From Chlorogloeopsis fritschii PCC 6912 (GTDB lineage Bacteria; Cyanobacteriota; Cyanobacteriia; Cyanobacteriales; Nostocaceae), in NCBI RefSeq assembly GCF_000317285.1, contig NZ_AJLN01000119.1:1-38219 (forward strand): a stretch of 38,219 nucleotides of DNA. Reading direction: 5' to 3'. The stretch's first letter is position 1; each line of letters begins with the position of its first letter. Of this stretch, positions 23,964-31,918 are shown in pieces. The position numbers were made by a program, and so were the translations under genes. Below the pieces are notes generated by a model, which saw only the letters and a program-made list of their open reading frames with translations, did no database searches and was not told where the DNA came from.

Positions 23964-24758
23964 TTAATCAACCCTTTCTACAACCGGATGTCCTTCAGTG
24001 TTAATTTCTAACTCTTCTCTGCGAAGCATCTCTTGAGCTTCAACCGTCTGTTCCTCTACCAATTTCTTAACTCTGATTTCTTGACGTACAAAGGCTTGTT
24101 TGTGAATGTCAGAAGTCTCTTCGTAAACTTCTAAATGTACTACTTCGCCTGCTGTGAAGTCAACTTCCCCCAGAGCAACTGGCTTGCTAGTGTGTGCTGA
24201 AGTCACTTGCTCAATCACAACTCGCTCTTTTTCAATCGGCACTGAAACCCTTGCAGTTTCAGTTTCTATGCGCTTGCTAATAGCTACTTCGCCTGCTTTG
24301 AAGCGATTTTTATTAGCAACTAGCCGTTCTTCATACAGTCTAAGGGTTTGAGAACCCTGCTCATTCATCTTGTACATAGAGGTAGAGACACCAGGTTGTG
24401 CAACTTGAGTGCGATATACCGCCCTCAACTTTTCTTCATATTGGTTATCCAGCACTGTGCGTTCATTGTATTCAGGTAAAGCTTCCGCTTGCTTTCTTGT
24501 CAACTCCACGTAGACGCGATTTGTCTTATGGCTAACGCGAGCACAGCTGGCTGGCAGTAATATTTTCTTGCCAAAAATCTGCATTCCTAAGTCTAGGACT
24601 AAATAACGCAGTTGACCTCGGTCATCTAATAAAATGTCGCTAACTGTACCAATCTTTTCATCAATTCCTTGAGGATAAACACTCATCCTCTTGATGTTAT
24701 TGACTGTGAACGTCTGACGATTGTTTGGGCCGAATCCATCTATTGTTTGGAGTGTCAT
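23964..24758 (-). CDS. PRC-barrel plus YsnF/AvaK (DUF2382) domain protein
   Basis: A 264-residue two-domain protein. Residues ~20-100 are a PRC-barrel (EKIGTVSDILLDDRGQ, RYLVLDLGMQIFGKKILLP, RVYVELTRKQAEALPEY). Residues ~145-260 are a DUF2382/YsnF stress-response domain: LRLYEERLVANKNRFKAGEV, SKRIETETARVSVPIEKERVVIEQ, GEVVHLEVYEE, EIRVKKLVEEQTVEAQEMLRREELEI. The AvaK protein of Anabaena has this domain type. The PRC half is clearly paralogous to the protein at 2324-2824 (shared FGKK-LLP and Y-EE-hR-VYR patterns). Function in cyanobacteria is not established; association with general stress or the cell surface is inferred from YsnF relatives. Monocistronic with its own terminator. The start ATG 24758 is supported by alignment with the paralogue. 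Confidence 0.9.
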   Translation of the reverse strand: MTLQTIDGFGPNNRQTFTVNNIKRMSVYPQGIDEKIGTVSDILLDDRGQLRYLVLDLGMQIFGKKILLPASCARVSHKTNRVYVELTRKQAEALPEYNERTVLDNQYEEKLRAVYRTQVAQPGVSTSMYKMNEQGSQTLRLYEERLVANKNRFKAGEVAISKRIETETARVSVPIEKERVVIEQVTSAHTSKPVALGEVDFTAGEVVHLEVYEETSDIHKQAFVRQEIRVKKLVEEQTVEAQEMLRREELEINTEGHPVVERVD

Positions 24759-24910
24759 TATTTTGGATCAAACATGGAATAACTGTAATTAATCTTGGTG
24801 TTAGAGCACTTGACTTTCCTCTTCCCTAAGGCTAGAAAAAAGAATATTTAAAATCTAGACTAAATCAATTGCAGCAAGCTGTTGACTTATCAATCCGATT
24901 CTCAAGCAGC

Positions 24911-25006
24911 AAAGCCGTAACTTGCTTCAATACTTTTAGTGCCTGCAAAGAACCTCGAATCAGCCTAGTTGGAGCGATCGGTTGTTTGAGCATAGCAACT
25001 GCCAAA
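24911..25006 (-). pseudogene. Duplicated 3' fragment of the hpnG-type phosphorylase gene
   Basis: Ninety-six bases match 25606-25701 at a constant offset of 695 bp, with about six differences by eye. They encode the last ~30 residues of the phosphorylase (LIRGSLQALKVL and flanks). Only the C-terminal coding part is present, so it is non-functional. It is a remnant of a tandem duplication or a recombination scar; after the match the reading frame continues to a different end. Confidence 0.85.
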
Positions 25007-25152
25007 AAAGTATAACAAGTGGCTCCAAAGTCTGTAATTCAGAACAAAGCGTTGAAATCGGCAGATTTTTAATCTTGTTGCTCGCTTATGTAGAGATTTT
25101 GCATGGCATTCGTGCGATCGCGCCATCATCTTCCAAGGTTTTCAAAGTAAAA

Positions 25153-25172
25153 ACCCACTCGCGAAAGTGGGT
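25153..25172 (-). terminator. Terminator-like hairpin (minus strand)
   Basis: ACCCACT (25153-25159) and AGTGGGT (25166-25172) form a 7-bp stem; on the minus strand it is followed by TTTTTACTTTG. It could end transcription coming from the phosphorylase gene or from the ancestral duplicated copy. Confidence 0.5.
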
Positions 25173-25543
25173 GCACTAAGTGAATGGATATCAAAAATTT
25201 TATATGTTTTAATCTTGCTTTTCTAGGGAAAAACTTGATTTTAAAGTTGAACTTTAAAATTTTATACTTTTACATATATAGTTCTCACTTGCCTACAACA
25301 CAACAGCTAGGATGTGGGAGAACTAAAAAAGGAGTAGGAAATAGGGAACAGGGATTTTAGATGAGCACTTAAACTCTAACCCAAAATAGCAACTTATAGA
25401 AGACGGGGTTATGGAGCCTTACAGGGAACAAATAAATATTGCGTGCTGGTATCTGAACGTAATGTACCAGAAACAATTGAGCAGCAATATCTATCTTAAA
25501 GTAGATTATTCTCAACACACTAGAACCAATTCGCAGATGTTCC

Positions 25544-25575
25544 GATCCCCGACTTCTTCAAAAAAGTCGGGGATC
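25544..25575. repeat. GATCCCCGACTT hairpin repeat, copy 1
   Basis: GATCCCCGACTT and AAGTCGGGGATC form a perfect 12-bp inverted repeat 14 bp after the phosphorylase stop. A second copy lies at 26346-26378 on the other side of the gene. A common dispersed hairpin in Nostocales; it may act as a bidirectional terminator. Confidence 0.75.
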
Positions 25576-25589
25576 TGATGATAACAGCA

Positions 25590-26300
25590 TCAATTTTGCA
25601 ATAACAAAGTCGTAACTTGCTCCAATACTTTTAGTGCCTGCAAAGAACCTCGAATCAGCCTAGTTGCAGCAATAGGTTGTTTGAGCATGGCAACTGCCAA
25701 AGCCAAAGGTTGAAGGGAACCATCCGAACTCAGCCCAGAGTTAAGATTGGGTATGTCGCGATCGCATCCATCACTCACTACCCGCAACATTGCGACAGAA
25801 GCTCTAGTTTGCTCAAAAAATTCCAAGACAGCGAATCCTTCCATATCTACCACCTCAGCACCCAAAGTTTGATGGAGATGGCGTTTTTCATCAGCAGAGC
25901 AAATCGCGCGATCGCTTGTTAGTGCTGTTACCAAAGGAACCTTTTTTTGGAGATGTGACTGAAGTTGAGAAGTAAAAGTGCGATCACAACTTCTCTGTTG
26001 CAATGAAGTATTGGCGTTCTCTTGATAAATATTATTTTGGTACAGCACAACCTCACCTACTCCATAACGCTTAGTCAAGCTGCCACACAAACCCATAACT
26101 AAAACTCTTGGTTGGGGATGATTCAGGAGTTCTTGCAAGTATTGATTTTGTGGCAAATACCTAGAGTTAGCATTTGTACCCACAGGTATCGGTATGACTG
26201 ACGTTGTAGAATTGGGAACACGGCGCAAGCCCCGACACACAGCCTGGAACTCTACACTCTGACAGACCAAAATTGCTTGGATCGATGTTTGATGGGACAC
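25590..26300 (-). CDS. hpnG: Hopanoid-associated nucleoside phosphorylase
   Basis: A 236-residue purine nucleoside phosphorylase-fold protein (MTA/SAH nucleosidase superfamily). In hopanoid pathways HpnG removes adenine from adenosylhopane, giving phosphoribosyl- or ribosylhopane. Visible: AILVCQSVEFQAVCRGL (N-terminal strand), VLVMGLCGSLTKRYGVGEVVLY (phosphate/ribose side, ~68-89), TSDRAICSADEK, the substrate-binding VVDMEGFAVLEF (~150-161), and VVSDGCDRDIPN (~175-186), matching the 'MEgfa..E' and 'SD-a' signatures. The only candidate start is GTG 26300. The gene is divergent from the RND transporter/hpnA pair, with hairpin repeats on both sides. The role is assigned from the fold and the hopanoid neighbours; a general nucleosidase is possible but less likely. 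Confidence 0.85.
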   Translation of the reverse strand: MSHQTSIQAILVCQSVEFQAVCRGLRRVPNSTTSVIPIPVGTNANSRYLPQNQYLQELLNHPQPRVLVMGLCGSLTKRYGVGEVVLYQNNIYQENANTSLQQRSCDRTFTSQLQSHLQKKVPLVTALTSDRAICSADEKRHLHQTLGAEVVDMEGFAVLEFFEQTRASVAMLRVVSDGCDRDIPNLNSGLSSDGSLQPLALAVAMLKQPIAATRLIRGSLQALKVLEQVTTLLLQN

Positions 26301-26345
26301 TAGTTAAACTGTTACTTTAATAACGCAAACACAATAATGTGAGTT

Positions 26346-26378
26346 AGATCCCCGACTTCTTAAAGAAGTCGGGGATCT
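26346..26378. repeat. GATCCCCGACTT hairpin repeat, copy 2
   Basis: AGATCCCCGACTTCTT and AAGAAGTCGGGGATCT form a near-perfect long stem with minimal loop, in the divergent region between hpnG and the RND transporter gene. It shares its core with copy 1 at 25544-25575. Being upstream of both genes, it is not their terminator. Confidence 0.75.
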
Positions 26379-26497
26379 CATAGCCCAGTATAGGAAATAG
26401 CCTATAATAAGTTTTCTCAAAGCTAATTTTAAGATTGAGTTGTGTGAGTGTGTAATTAAACTTACAATCAAAAGGTAAGCGACAATCTCGATCAACG

Positions 26498-29239
26498 ATG
26501 GTAAAGCCTAATTCCTCCCAAAACCTGCGAGAGCGCTTTAATCCTTCCAAATTCGCAATTAAATATCCCTGGTTAACAGTGAGTTTTTGGCTTGCTGTCA
26601 TGGTAGCGGGAATTTTAGCTTTCAGTTCCCTTAAGTATGCTCTGTTTCCAGATATTACCTTTCCGGTAGTAGTAGTCAATGCCAGCGCTCCATTTTCGAC
26701 TGCTTTAGACACAGAGGCAAAGCTTACTCAACCTTTAGAGCAAAGCCTCCAATCATTAGAAGGACTTGATAACATCCGTTCCTCTACTTATCCTGGGCAA
26801 ACAGTCGTTAGCCTCTTGTTTGCTGTCGGCACAAATCTTGAACAATCGACTCAGAAAGTAGAAACATTAGTCAAACAGATATCTCTCCCCCAACAAGCCA
26901 CTTTTAAAATCTTTCCGATCAACCTAAACGAGTCGGCAGCCGTTAGTTATGCGATTGAGAGTTCCTCAAAAAATTTAACAGACTTGACTCAATTAACCCA
27001 AGAGCAAATTTTACCTGAGATAGCAAAATTACCAGGGGTGCTGAGAGTTGCCCTGCTAGGTACTTCTGTTGACTCTGCGAATGGAAATGGCAATCCTTTG
27101 GCTGGGCAGGGAGCAACCAGAGTGCGATTTAACGGTAAAGATGCTCTGGCTTTTCAGGTGATTAAACGTGGTGATGCCAACACCTTGGAAGTGGTGAGTG
27201 AGGTAGAAAACAAAGTTCAACAACTACGTTCAAAGTTGCCTGATATCACCCTCACTTTAGCTGCCACGCAAGCAGAGTATATTCGCAATGCCACCCATGC
27301 CACCATTGAAGCTTTATTTGAAGCCATAGTTTTGGCGGTATTAGTAATTTTTCCTTTTTTGTGGAATTGGCAAGCTACCTTGATTTCTGCACTGGCAATT
27401 CCTACTTCCCTTTTAGGGACATTTATTGTCATGGCAATTTTCGGCTTCAATTTAGAGACAATTACACTTTTAGCTCTCGCTTTGGTAATTGGCAGTATTG
27501 TTGATGACGCGATCGTGGATGTGGAAAACATCATGCGGCACATCGAAGACGGAGAACATCCACGACAAGCTGCCCTTTTAGCTACCAATGAAATTGGCTT
27601 GACAGTCACAGCAGCAACTTTGACAGCAGTGGCAGTGTTTCTACCGATAGGATTAATGGGTGGAGTAATTGGACAATTTTTTAAGCCTTTCGGTATCACT
27701 GTCTCAGCAGCAATGCTGATTTCCTTACTCATTGCCCGTACTTTATCACCAGTTTTGTCTATTTACTGGCTTAAACCCACATCTTCTCGTAGCGATCGCA
27801 GAAGGGGAAATGTATGGGCGGGCTTTACTCAATTTTACCGAGACTTGCTGAGTTGGTCGCTTCATCACCGGGGGATAGTTTTAGGTTTAGCTGCGTTGAG
27901 CTTACTTGCAGGTATAGCCTTGATCCCACTAGTTCCCAAGGGATTTATTCCCAAACTGGATCGCGGTGAATTCAATATAGTTTATACCACTCCTTTACCG
28001 AAGAATGCTCAGGAGTTAGAGCAATTAGGAGGAGATACGGGAACACTCTTAGGTGAAAACGCAGAAAGTTTTGTCTCCGAATTTGCTGCACCTGAGAGTA
28101 GTCTTGTTTCTCCATCTTTTTCAGCTCTTTTTCCTTCTCAATCTCCGATTTCTTACCTTTTAAATAATTCTCTTGAGGTTGGCAAGAAATTAGAAGTAGT
28201 AGTCAGAAAATCACCAGCAGTAGAAACAGTATTTACGATCGCAGGTACCCGTGAAGGAGAACCAAACAAAGGCAAGCTTTACGTCAAACTAAAAGATAAT
28301 CGCGCGATCGCCACCTCAGATCTCCAAGAACAGTTTCGCAGTTCTTTGCCCAAACTTCCCGGTGTCAGCGTTAGTGTTGAAGATATTCAATTTGTTGACA
28401 CTGGCAATCAAAAACCTCTAGAAGTAGCATTACAGGGCAACGATCTCAACGCCTTGAGTAAAGCTGCTCAAACAATTAAAGAACGCATTCAAAAAGAACC
28501 AGGCTTTGCTGATGTCTCGGTTACAGGTGTAACGGATGGAGAGGAAGCGTTTCAAATCGAACGCCTAAATAATCAGCGAGTTGCTTATATCAGCGCCAAC
28601 CTGGGCAAGAATCTATCTTTAGGCGATGCTACTGATAAATTGGTAGCTGCGGCTACAGATGTGTTACCTGCTGGTGTTACCTTGGATCTAGGAGGAGATT
28701 CTGCCCGTAGTGGTGAAGTTTTCAGCAGTTTTGGCATTACTTTAGCTTTATCAGCATTGTGTATTGTGGCTGTACTGGTTTGCCTGTTCAGAAGCTGGGT
28801 AGATCCCTTGATAATTTGCATTTCTTTGCCTTTAGCATTAGTAGGAGCAATGCTAGCACTGGTGGCGACAAGAAGCGACTTTGGCATGATCTCGCTGATT
28901 GGCTTTGTTTTTTTGCTGGGATTAACTAACAAAAGTGCGATTTTGCTTGTAGATTGCATTAACCAACTGCGAACAACTGGATTAAATCGCACCGAAGCTA
29001 TTCTCAAAGCCGGGCCTGTGCGCCTGCGACCAATTATGATGACAACAGCCTCCACAATTTTAGGAATGTTGCCCCTCGCTTTGGGGTTGGGAGCCGGTTC
29101 TGAATTGCGATCGCCGATGGCAGTGGCTATTGCTGGTGGCTTGATTAGCTCAACTTTGCTGAGTTTGATTGTGGTACCAGTCGTTTACACCATTCTTGAT
29201 GATTGGTTTCCCCGCTTTGAAAACAGGGTTAGAAGTTGA
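26498..29239 (+). CDS. RND-family efflux transporter permease (AcrB-like), hopanoid-linked
   Basis: A 913-residue inner-membrane transporter with the RND plan of two six-helix bundles and two large periplasmic loops. First helix ~24-44 (WLTVSFWLAVMVAGILAF); LFPDITFPVVVVNASAPFS; porter domain with SLQSLEGLDNIRSSTYPGQTVV; TM2-6 from ~270 including GSIVDDAIVDVENI with proton-relay D336/D337; second half from ~455 with GFIPKLDRGEFNIV, and TM8-12 at the end (ICISLPLALVGAM, LLGLTNKSAILLVDCI, GPVRLRPIMMTT). It is about 120 residues shorter than AcrB, and no membrane-fusion or outer-membrane partner is next to it. The stop overlaps the hpnA start by one base (TGATG), so they are co-transcribed. In other bacteria hopanoids are moved by HpnN, an RND protein of another branch; transport of hopanoids here is inference. 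Confidence 0.9.
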   Translation: MVKPNSSQNLRERFNPSKFAIKYPWLTVSFWLAVMVAGILAFSSLKYALFPDITFPVVVVNASAPFSTALDTEAKLTQPLEQSLQSLEGLDNIRSSTYPGQTVVSLLFAVGTNLEQSTQKVETLVKQISLPQQATFKIFPINLNESAAVSYAIESSSKNLTDLTQLTQEQILPEIAKLPGVLRVALLGTSVDSANGNGNPLAGQGATRVRFNGKDALAFQVIKRGDANTLEVVSEVENKVQQLRSKLPDITLTLAATQAEYIRNATHATIEALFEAIVLAVLVIFPFLWNWQATLISALAIPTSLLGTFIVMAIFGFNLETITLLALALVIGSIVDDAIVDVENIMRHIEDGEHPRQAALLATNEIGLTVTAATLTAVAVFLPIGLMGGVIGQFFKPFGITVSAAMLISLLIARTLSPVLSIYWLKPTSSRSDRRRGNVWAGFTQFYRDLLSWSLHHRGIVLGLAALSLLAGIALIPLVPKGFIPKLDRGEFNIVYTTPLPKNAQELEQLGGDTGTLLGENAESFVSEFAAPESSLVSPSFSALFPSQSPISYLLNNSLEVGKKLEVVVRKSPAVETVFTIAGTREGEPNKGKLYVKLKDNRAIATSDLQEQFRSSLPKLPGVSVSVEDIQFVDTGNQKPLEVALQGNDLNALSKAAQTIKERIQKEPGFADVSVTGVTDGEEAFQIERLNNQRVAYISANLGKNLSLGDATDKLVAAATDVLPAGVTLDLGGDSARSGEVFSSFGITLALSALCIVAVLVCLFRSWVDPLIICISLPLALVGAMLALVATRSDFGMISLIGFVFLLGLTNKSAILLVDCINQLRTTGLNRTEAILKAGPVRLRPIMMTTASTILGMLPLALGLGAGSELRSPMAVAIAGGLISSTLLSLIVVPVVYTILDDWFPRFENRVRS

Positions 29240-30222
29240 TGCGTGTATTTGTCACAGGTGGTACCGGTTTTATTGGCGCTAACTTGGTGCGGTTACTCTT
29301 ACAAGAGGGATACACAGTTAGAGCCTTAGTACGCCCTTCTAGTAGACTCGATAACTTGCAAGGACTAGATGTAGAATTGGTTCAAGGCGACTTAAACGAT
29401 CCGAATTTATGGCAGCAGATGCTGGGTTGCCGCTACCTGTTTCATGTCGCAGCCCATTATTCGCTTTGGCAAAAAGACAGGGAACTTTTAATGCGCCATA
29501 ATGTCTTGGGTACGCACAACATTTTGGTAGCTGCTCAAAAAGCAGGTATTGAAAGAACTGTCTACACTAGTTCAGTTGCTGCCATTGGAGTGGGAGCAGC
29601 AGGTACAGTTGTAGATGAAACTTATCAAAGTCCTGTAGAAAAACTGGTGGGTAACTATAAAAAGTCTAAATTCTTGGCTGAACAAGAAGCAATGCAAGCG
29701 GCACGTGCAGGGCAAGATGTAGTTATCGTAAATCCTACCAGTCCCATTGGCCCTTGGGATATCAAGCCTACCCCCACAGGAGAGATTATCTTACGATTTT
29801 TGCGACGGCAAATGCCTTTTTATATGGAGACAGGATTGAATTTTATTGATGTGCGGGATGTCGCCAAGGGGCATTTACTAGCTTTGCAAAAAGGCAAGCC
29901 TGGAGAAAGATACATTCTTGGAAATCAAAATCTCACCCTCAAACAACTGCTCGATCAACTTGCCCAGATTACTGGTTTAAGTGCTCCCCAACAAGCTCTG
30001 CCTGCTTGGTTGCCCAAGGGTGTTGCTTGGGTGGATGAAAAAGTTCTCACTTTGCTTGGTAAATCGCCTTCTGTTCCCTTGGATGGTGTGCGTATGGCGA
30101 CACAAACTATGTATTATGATGCCTCAAAAGCTGTACGAGAATTGGGTTTACCGCAATCTTCCCTGAGTGTGGCACTTCAGGATGCTGTAGATTGGTTTGG
30201 ATCGGGGATCGGGGATCGGTGA
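29239..30222 (+). CDS. hpnA: Hopanoid-associated sugar epimerase/dehydratase-like SDR, HpnA
   Basis: A 327-residue extended short-chain dehydrogenase. NAD(P) Rossmann motif VTGGTGFIG (residues ~5-13), LVRPSSRLDNLQGLDVELVQGDLND, FHVAAHYSLW, the TSSVAAIG strand, catalytic Y-x3-K in GNYKKSKFLAEQ, NPTSPIGPWDIKPTPTG, and FIDVRDVAKGHLLAL. 'AAHYSLW' followed by 'NPT-PIGP-D-KPTPTG' is the pattern of HpnA proteins. Its substrate has not been determined; it may make or modify the sugar or side chain of hopanoids. ATG 29239 overlaps the RND stop; an upstream TTG is less likely. The C-terminal residues (GSGIGDR) are encoded by a tandem GATCGGGG repeat that supplies the stop codon, so the natural C-terminus may have been altered. 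Confidence 0.92.
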   Translation: MRVFVTGGTGFIGANLVRLLLQEGYTVRALVRPSSRLDNLQGLDVELVQGDLNDPNLWQQMLGCRYLFHVAAHYSLWQKDRELLMRHNVLGTHNILVAAQKAGIERTVYTSSVAAIGVGAAGTVVDETYQSPVEKLVGNYKKSKFLAEQEAMQAARAGQDVVIVNPTSPIGPWDIKPTPTGEIILRFLRRQMPFYMETGLNFIDVRDVAKGHLLALQKGKPGERYILGNQNLTLKQLLDQLAQITGLSAPQQALPAWLPKGVAWVDEKVLTLLGKSPSVPLDGVRMATQTMYYDASKAVRELGLPQSSLSVALQDAVDWFGSGIGDR

Positions 30223-30250
30223 CAGGTTATAGGATACAGGGTACAGGGAA
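30199..30250 (+). repeat. GATCGGGG tandem repeat running from hpnA into the intergenic region
   Basis: GGATCGGGGATCGGGGATCGG (two and a half 8-bp units) covers the last codons of hpnA, then GTGACAGG and GGATACAGGGTACAGGG follow, related to the CCCTGT-type repeats elsewhere. The remainder of the 334-bp gap to 30556 has another CCTGTCACCTGTTCCCTGTCACC stretch in two parts (30414-30440) and no gene. Confidence 0.6.
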
Positions 30251-30556
30251 AGTGTGAAATTTTGACATGAATAGCTGATATCAATTTTGGATACTTCGAC
30301 AAGCTCAGTACAAGTTTTGGATTAAAACCATTAATTAATAGGCTTATTCCAGAATCATTTTTAGCAACCTTAAACTGAAATATATAGCCATCCTAAATCA
30401 TTTATAAACAGATCCTGTCACCTGTTCCCTGTCACCTATCACCTGCCATGAAATTAGCCCTCCCTGAACCGCGATCGCAGTCATTGTTTAGTTCATGTAG
30501 ACAATCTGGGTTTATTTTCCAGTAACGGAATTTCTGGCGTGGATGTGTGTAATTAG

Positions 30557-31105
30557 TCATAGCACTTTTAAATTTGAACAAAGAATTTTATTGGCTAGCA
30601 CTGTACCTGTTGTGTCACCCATATGGATTTCCAGTTCAGCCTCAGGAGAAGCTTCAAACAGCACTTGTTCTCCGGGAAAAACAACTTGCTCGAATTTGTT
30701 GTTAGAAAAGTTTGAAATCCGAGCAATTTGAATCTGACTAGTTGTGTTTTTGTAGAAACACAGAATTTGGTTTGCCTGTTTTAAAGTCGAAGTGTCTGGC
30801 ATATCCATATCGGTTCTACTGGCTTGTTTAACAAAGTCGAAAACAGACTTTTCCAAAGCCTGATATTCCGGCAGGCTGAGATTGCACAACTTATAGGACT
30901 GGTTGAGAAAATGGATTAGCGATAAACTCACAGTTTCTAGATCTGCCCGTCTTTTACCAGCCATCAACGCTTGAACGAAGGTGGGATAAATTTGGCGATC
31001 GCTAAACCCAGTCTTTTCCCCTGGCATCCAACAGTTAAACAAATATCCTGTTGGTAATGGTGTTAATTCAATTAACCAGCCATAATAAATCTGTTTCAAT
31101 TTCAT
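30557..31105 (-). CDS. Unknown N-terminal domain fused to DUF1830
   Basis: A 182-residue protein. The last ~70 residues are a DUF1830 domain, a small cyanobacterial family of unknown role: ILCFYKNTTSQIQIARISN, FEQVVFPGEQVLFEASPEAELEIHMG, LANKILCSNLKV. DUF1830 proteins are usually only ~70-100 residues. The N-terminal ~110 residues here (GWLIELTPLPTGYLFNCWMPG, FVQALMAGKRRADLETVSLSL, CNLSLPEYQALEKSVFDFV) are a separate, helical-looking segment that I do not recognise. The start ATG 31105 lies inside the end of the CAP-domain gene (38-nt overlap), so the two are probably translated together. No signal peptide, so likely cytoplasmic. Function unknown. Confidence 0.8.
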   Translation of the reverse strand: MKLKQIYYGWLIELTPLPTGYLFNCWMPGEKTGFSDRQIYPTFVQALMAGKRRADLETVSLSLIHFLNQSYKLCNLSLPEYQALEKSVFDFVKQASRTDMDMPDTSTLKQANQILCFYKNTTSQIQIARISNFSNNKFEQVVFPGEQVLFEASPEAELEIHMGDTTGTVLANKILCSNLKVL

Positions 31106-31658
31106 CTATATTATGCCGACTTACCTCAAAGTCTCTGTCGTTCAAGAAAATTTGCGTCAGATAGACTTCGCCTTTGCTATTAACAGCTACACCAACTCCA
31201 GTGAAATTGTAATCGCCTTTGATGTTAGGTAGATGCTCGGAGCTGTTAAGCCAGCCATTAATAGCTTCAGTGGCGGGATCGCTATACCCTTGGTTATAAG
31301 CTAGATTTTCTGCTGCACTTTTGTAACTAATAGCGATCGCCTTGACTCGGCGTTCAAAACCCTCATGGCTAAAGGGTACTGTACCGTTAGCCATATTCTG
31401 ACTGTGAATCCTTGCCTGCTCAGTCATTTTTTCATCAAGAGTGAGCTTTGGCAAACCCAGAGAAACTCGATAGTTATTTATCTGGTTAAATACTGATTTT
31501 TCTAAATCAGCTGCTTTAAAATTAGCAGGCAAAGAGATTTGACATGATAAAGTCGACTTCTTAAGAGCAGAAGTAAGACTTAGTGCATAAGCAGTTGTCA
31601 ATCCACTGGCAAGAAAAAGCACACCTGAAGCTATGCCAAAAGCAGATTGTCGGATCAT
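31068..31658 (-). CDS. Exported CAP/SCP-domain (YkwD-like) protein
   Basis: A 196-residue secreted or membrane-anchored protein. Hydrophobic N-terminus (FGIASGVLFLASGLTTAYAL) acts as signal or anchor. Residues ~50-170 are the CAP fold: FNQINNYRVSLGLPKLTLDEKMTEQARIHSQNMAN, FSHEGFERR, AAENLAYNQG, INGWLNSSEHLPNIKGDYNFTGVGVA, EVYLTQIF. The conserved His (FSHEG, SEH) and Glu (AEN, SSE) residues of the CAP cavity are present. Bacterial CAP proteins are variously linked to cell-wall binding or lipid binding; the role here is not known. ATG 31658 is preferred (AGGT upstream) over TTG 31664. The DUF1830 gene overlaps its 3' end. Three 22-bp tandem repeats lie 130-195 bp upstream. Confidence 0.88.
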   Translation of the reverse strand: MIRQSAFGIASGVLFLASGLTTAYALSLTSALKKSTLSCQISLPANFKAADLEKSVFNQINNYRVSLGLPKLTLDEKMTEQARIHSQNMANGTVPFSHEGFERRVKAIAISYKSAAENLAYNQGYSDPATEAINGWLNSSEHLPNIKGDYNFTGVGVAVNSKGEVYLTQIFLNDRDFEVSRHNIDEIETDLLWLVN

Positions 31659-31788
31659 AGACAATTACCTAGTGACTAGCAATTCCAACTTGTTGTTATG
31701 ATTCCTGTCTTCTTCCTCCTCAAAAAGTTAACTTTTGTAAAATCTTTAGTGTTATTAGCGTTGATGTTTCCTTTACACATTTTAAAGA

Positions 31789-31854
31789 ACATACAACCCA
31801 CACTTGCAGGATATACAACTCACATATGCAGAATATACAACTAACTTATGCAAT
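31789..31854. repeat. Three 22-bp tandem repeats upstream of the CAP gene
   Basis: Units at 31789-31810, 31811-31832 and 31833-31854, consensus ATATACAACTMACWTATGCA. Spacing of 22 bp (about two helical turns) suits an array of binding sites for dimers of an OmpR-type regulator, and such a regulator gene (31919-32611) is adjacent. A further palindrome AAAAGTTAACTTTT is at 31723-31736, nearer the CAP start. Confidence 0.7.
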
Positions 31855-31881
31855 TTCTGCGCAGGAAATGTGCAGAAATTG
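31851..31881. promoter_or_regulatory. Hairpin downstream of the response-regulator gene
   Basis: CAATTTCTGC (31851-31860) and GCAGAAATTG (31872-31881) form a perfect 10-bp stem, ~40 nt after the response-regulator stop on the minus strand. No T-tract follows, so it may be a regulatory site or a weak terminator. Confidence 0.45.
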
Positions 31882-31918
31882 TGGAGGTAAGATATGAGAA
31901 CATAGATACTAAATTTTT

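Larger units (their letters stand above)
24759..25589. other. 830-bp gene-free region with a duplicated gene fragment and palindromes
   Basis: No intact gene is seen; the short plus-strand frame at 24982-25179 runs over the duplicated fragment in the wrong strand. The region holds the hpnG 3' fragment (24911-25006), a terminator-like hairpin (25153-25172), a 21-nt palindrome (TTTTAAAGTT-G-AACTTTAAAA, 25239-25259) and a GATCCCCGACTT hairpin (25544-25575). Confidence 0.6.

Noticed and set aside
27217-27732. 171-codon minus-strand frame inside the RND gene (and another at 28585-29055)
   Set aside because: Antisense to a clear RND protein with motifs in the plus frame; the minus translations are Lys/Ile/Val-rich without any family pattern.
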